Below are positions 59,851 to 64,000 of a DNA stretch of 64,000 bases, piece by piece. Positions within the stretch are counted from its first letter, which is position 1. Each line of letters starts with the position of its first letter. The DNA is from Pterois miles (Eukaryota > Chordata > Actinopteri > Perciformes > Scorpaenidae), in contig CAMQGK010000144.1 in the NCBI GenBank assembly GCA_947000775.1, positions 10,767,001-10,831,000 on the forward strand, given 5' to 3'. A program made the position numbers and the translations under genes. Below the pieces are notes generated by a model. The model ran no database searches and was not told where the DNA came from. It saw only the letters and a list, made by a program, of their open reading frames with translations.

Positions 59851-61499
59851 TGCTTAATAATAAAATTAGCAAATAATCAGAATTGTTTAATAATCAGGCA
59901 TGGCATTTATATGATATATAGGCAATATAATGTTGCTTCTGATAATATGTGTTTGCTATGTCTAATGTCCTTGCTTATATTTGGAAAGTAGACTGTAATT
60001 ATAATGATTTAGAGAAATTATCTCTTTTGCATTGTGACCCTGAATTATTCAATCTGCTCTCTGCCCTTGATTATAACCAAGTGGCCTAATTTTTACCATT
60101 TAAAATCTTATCTTTAAAGCAGTTAAAATGCAGTTTTCCCTGCGCCAGAAAGTGATTACAACTGCTGGCTGGCTGGCTGGCTGGCTGTAATAGCAGCCAT
60201 ATTTTGCCTCCATGCAATGCTTCAGAGCCAGTGGCGGCTGAACAGAGCCCCGCAGTTTCATATTTCTACCAATAGAGGTCACCGCATCACCATAATGGAC
60301 ACAGCTCAGCAGAACTGTTCAATGTGCAAAACTGAAGCTCCTCATTTTGGTCCTGCTTTGTTGTAATCTAATATGTCAAATCCAGGTTCTGTCAAGAAGC
60401 TGTTGGTAAAAATGTTCAGGCTTTGAACAATGTTCAAGATTTGCATTCATCCTAGATTCATGGCAACTATCTACATCTCTTATGGCACCTAGTTCACTGA
60501 ATACATGAATATTATGAATATTATCACACCAGTCGCCCCCTATTTTCATTGTAATGCCCCCTAAAACCCTGCATCTCATCTTACCCCTCCCACCCCAATA
60601 TCCGCATCACATTATGATACATCAGATATTAACATGTGATACCGTCTCTGAAGGCACACACCCATCCCCTCTCCTGTCCTTCCCATCGCTCTACCTGCCC
60701 CTCGCATCCTAATAGCCCTGCTCATCTTTTATTTGCCGGCACTCATACATCTCTCATTTACACTCCCCTCACCCCTCCTTCCTCCTCCAATGTTAGGAGC
60801 TTTTCTCTCATCGCCCCGTTCTCCTTTACCTCATCTTAAACTCTGATGCTGGAGGCCCATGTTTGCTTAGCCCGAGCCCTTAACTACACAGACTTTAATT
60901 AAAAGCCTGCACGCTTCTCTTTTGCCTCTCTTTTGCAGTCTGTCCTGTCTCTGTCTGCCCAGCAGCTGGTGAATTGGCAGAAGGGATATTTCTACATATG
61001 CTGCAAAATAGTGTGTTGCTGGACCAGAGGATGCTGTCCCTTGAGTTAGGACCCCACAGCAGATGAGACCAAGCGTCATTACTCTTAAATCAGTTTACCC
61101 TCAGTGGGCAATGATGCAGAAAATGGTAAAGATGACTCAAACAATGACAATAAGGAAGAGGATTAATGGTGGTTGTTTGCTGTCATAGTGAGGAAAGTGA
61201 TGATATTTATGTCCATGTAGATGAGGATTATTCTTAACATGGCAATATTCCAAGGAGGCAGAGAAGACTACTTTTCCTCTCTTGGGGGTCTTTCATTTAT
61301 CATTACCGTAGCCGTTAGCTATTGGATACAGTGCAAGTGTGATAAGGCTAGCTAATATCCCAGTAACCCACGAAGACCTTAATTCTTTCAACCAGTGCTG
61401 AATGAGACTTGAGGTTATTGTATATTTGATATGCTCATGTTGTTTCTGTTAATGTTTCTCCACTGGAAAAAGGAAGAGATATAAAGCTCAGGTAGGGTT
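59851..61499. other. non-coding sequence, CTGG microsatellite
   Basis: A CTGG tetranucleotide tract lies at 60164-60186. Positions 60640-60840 are C/T-rich. No supported gene. Confidence 0.4.
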
Positions 61500-61509
61500 T
61501 TAAATATAG

Positions 61510-62264
61510 TAGAGCTGTCAATCAATTAAAATATTTAATCATGATTAACTGCATAATTGTCCATAGATAATTGTGATTTATTGCAATTTTTTTTAATTTT
61601 TTGTTCAAAATGTACATTACAGGGAGTTTTGTTAAGTATTTAATGCTGTAACATGGGAGTGGGCTAATGTGATTGCTTGGGCAAATGTATGCATATATTT
61701 ATCATTGGAAATAAATTAACAACACAAAATAATGACAAATATTGTCCAAAACCCCTCACCGGTATTACATTTACCATAAGACATATGCTCAGATCTTGAC
61801 ATGACACACTCAAGCCCAACAAACAACAACAGCTGTCAGTGTGTCAGTGTGCTGACTTGGCTATGACTTGAAATAAACTCAAAATCTTGAAGTGGGCATG
61901 TCTGTAAAAGGGAGACTCATGGGTACCGATAGATCCCAATTTTCATTCACATATCATGGGTTCAGAGGTCAAAGGATCCATTTAAAAAGGCCATGCCAGT
62001 TTTTCGTTGCCAAAATTTAGCATGTTTGGAGCGTTATTTAGCCTCCTTTGTGAACAGCTAGACCAGCATGCTTGGTACCAGTGGATTCCTTGGGTTTCAT
62101 ATGATTTATCTTCACAGTATCCAGTATCCTTCCAGTATCTAGCTTGAAAATTGAGCCCACTACGACCAAGATATCATAAGTTGAGTTAATGCATTTACGA
62201 AATTAGTGCCGTTAAAATCAATTTGTGTTAACACGTTATTATCACGTTAACTTTTACTGCCCTT
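61510..62264 (+). mobile_element. hAT-like non-autonomous element, copy 3 (full length)
   Basis: It is flanked by an exact 8-bp target duplication, AAATATAG at 61502-61509 and 62265-62272. The terminus TAGAGCTGTCAATCAATTAA has TAATCATGATTA behind it; the right side is GTTAACACGTTATTATCACG followed by TTAACTTTTACTGCCC. It shares interior blocks with 9232-9750 (for example CAACAACAGCTGTCAGTGTG) and termini with 925-1307. At 755 bp it shows the fuller form of the family. Confidence 0.85.
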
Positions 62265-62272
62265 AAATATAG

Positions 62273-64000
62273 ATTTAGCCACATAAGTGTTCACTTGCTT
62301 TCACTAATGCAGTGCTTTCTTTCTCTCTCTCTCAAGGCCACTTTTGCTCACACATATACTAACACGCTTGCTCCCTTGGCCGGTGTGCCATAGCTCCAGT
62401 GAACTGGAGATAAGACCCAGTGTTTTCACATGTAAATGGTGTGAGCGTGGAGGGGAAGGAGGGTGTATTGTTAACATGGAGAAGCTCTGAGGGGCTCTGA
62501 GGAGCTCTGCTGAGGGCTTGGCCAGCGCGGCCCTTATCAGATGAAGAGCAGGCCTCTGAGGGAAGGAGGGGTCGGCGAGAGACGAGGGCTGGGTAGGGTT
62601 GAGGGGGCCAGCAGGAGAATAGAACAGCTGGCGGAGTCACGCGTGCAACCTCAAAAACACACAGAGCCCAGACACGCTGAGCACGGTGGGAATCTCCTCA
62701 GCTAAGACATCCACAAACACACAGCCTCTTGTGTCATTATCAGCCACCAGCCAGCAAGTCTGTGCACATAATCACACACACAACAGCAGCACGAAAAGAG
62801 GAGCGTTTCACACAATCACGGACACACACAGACACAATCACCGAGGACAATCACAAAGATTCACAAATACACATTTCCATACAGGCGTCTTTACACATCA
62901 TTAGGCTAACACACACACATACAGAAAATGAAAGACTGTGGTCACCCCAACACACAGATAGTTAAAAAACACCATTGAATGAATAAATCAGCAATAATTT
63001 CAGCTGCCACCTGGTTTCAGCTTCCTTGTCTCACTCGTGTAGCATTAATCCCAGAAAGGGACAAATACATTAATCTCGCCTCTCTATGCGATTCATGCCA
63101 TTTTTCATGCCATCAAGTGAAATCACACAGATTCGGCACATCTGACAGCAAACAATATGTATTTTTCTCCTAAATCAGTGGATGTCACAATCTGATAACC
63201 ACTAAAGGACTAACACATAAGTTCATATAAGGCCAGCCGACAACACTGTTAGAGAAGTCAAGGAAAGGTTCATGAAATGCAAATTTAAAAGCCTCATGAG
63301 ATATGACTTTAAAACTTAATGTGAGTAATAAAGAAAATAACTGGTTATTAAATGTTTTATCCTTTTTGCAATGCAACTTTTACTGCATCAAAATTTCATC
63401 TCAAATAGTAGAGCTGTCATCACGTCAGTCAGCATACCGACAGAAAGAAAAATTCCTCTCATATATATGCATGTATGCGTATATATGCATAAGTCAGACC
63501 AGCATTAGCAGCTGAAACAGTAACACTTCCCTGCTTAAGAATAGACCAGGGTGCTGGCTCTTGTCCTTTCCATTCAGGCCAGTGTTAAACACACAGACTA
63601 GCATGCTAATGGGTAATCCCTGAGGACCGACCACCTTTGTCCCAGCCCTAAGAGGATGTCTCTCTCTGGGCACTGGGTGACAGCCACCAGGCTGCCGGCT
63701 ACTGGACAACCAGCATGTTGCCAGATACTGATCTCAGTCATCCAGAGGGATGCTAGCAGGTTGCCAGGCCCTGATTGGTATCTGATGGGCGGAAGATTGG
63801 CGTCTCTCCTGGTTTCCTTTTTGTTTGTTTCCTGTCTGTGATGCACCAGGAGGAGGTTTGCTATGTTTCTTGATGAGAAGAAAGTGAAAGTGTGGCGTAA
63901 GGGCGTTTTGTCATGCAGCAGGTGGTCTGTATGTGGCAACAAAGACCTCCAGCTAATCTGATAGAGTACAGCAGGAATGAGGTTGCTACTTTTGTCTTAA
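62273..64000. other. non-coding sequence, no gene supported
   Basis: A GC-rich patch at 62430-62650 and a CA-rich patch at 62760-62960. Minus frames of 93 and 114 codons here have no recognisable domain. No exon was identified. Confidence 0.35.

Noticed and set aside
62359..63942. 93- and 114-codon minus frames near the right end
   Set aside because: No recognisable domain; GC-rich patch and chance openness explain them.

Overview
This is vertebrate nuclear DNA, almost certainly from a ray-finned (teleost, perciform-like) fish. It is AT-rich and intron-dominated. It carries long CA/GA/TA microsatellites, tRNA-derived SINEs of the common fish type, Tc1-like and hAT-like relics, a BEL/Pao retroelement and L2-type LINE pieces. 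The only gene I can name with confidence is ldlrad3 (low-density lipoprotein receptor class A domain containing 3), on the + strand. Its penultimate and last coding exons are present (38113-38512 and 39821-40025). They encode the membrane-proximal stalk, the transmembrane helix and the whole cytoplasmic tail with its PPxY motifs. The LDL-receptor class A repeats must lie on exons upstream of the window.

Layout. Positions 1-38112 look like one large ldlrad3 intron, or intron plus upstream sequence. I found no earlier exon here, only microsatellites and transposon debris: hAT-like elements with 8-bp target duplications (925-1307, 15933-16587), two TTAA-flanked MITEs (11085-11457, 29631-30138), two decayed Tc1-like transposons (8853-9231, 19710-20773), tRNA SINEs (4382-4666, 20887-21050), a 0.6-kb pure pyrimidine tract (23993-24604) and a broken BEL/Pao retrotransposon on the minus strand (25736-29630) with one LTR. 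The 1.3-kb intron between the two ldlrad3 exons holds a MITE whose core is a palindrome with arms of about 150 bp. From 40026 to about 42100 is probable 3' UTR, followed by LINE debris and a small exon-like open frame at 43300-43431.

The standout feature is a satellite or minisatellite array of about 16 kb (43671-59850), just downstream of ldlrad3. It is built from 37-bp and 25-bp units around a GTCATAGTATAGTATGTCGA core and a TTTCATGAAA palindrome. It has nested higher-order duplications (about 3.1, 1.67, 0.84 and 0.55 kb), CpG-decay variants, and three later transposon insertions near its right end. The remaining 4 kb (59850-64000) is non-coding apart from a third hAT-like copy (61510-62264) with an exact 8-bp target duplication.

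Almost all long open frames in the window are chance products of low-complexity DNA and are not annotated as genes. Family names for repeats rest on recognition of terminal structure and motifs, not on a database search.
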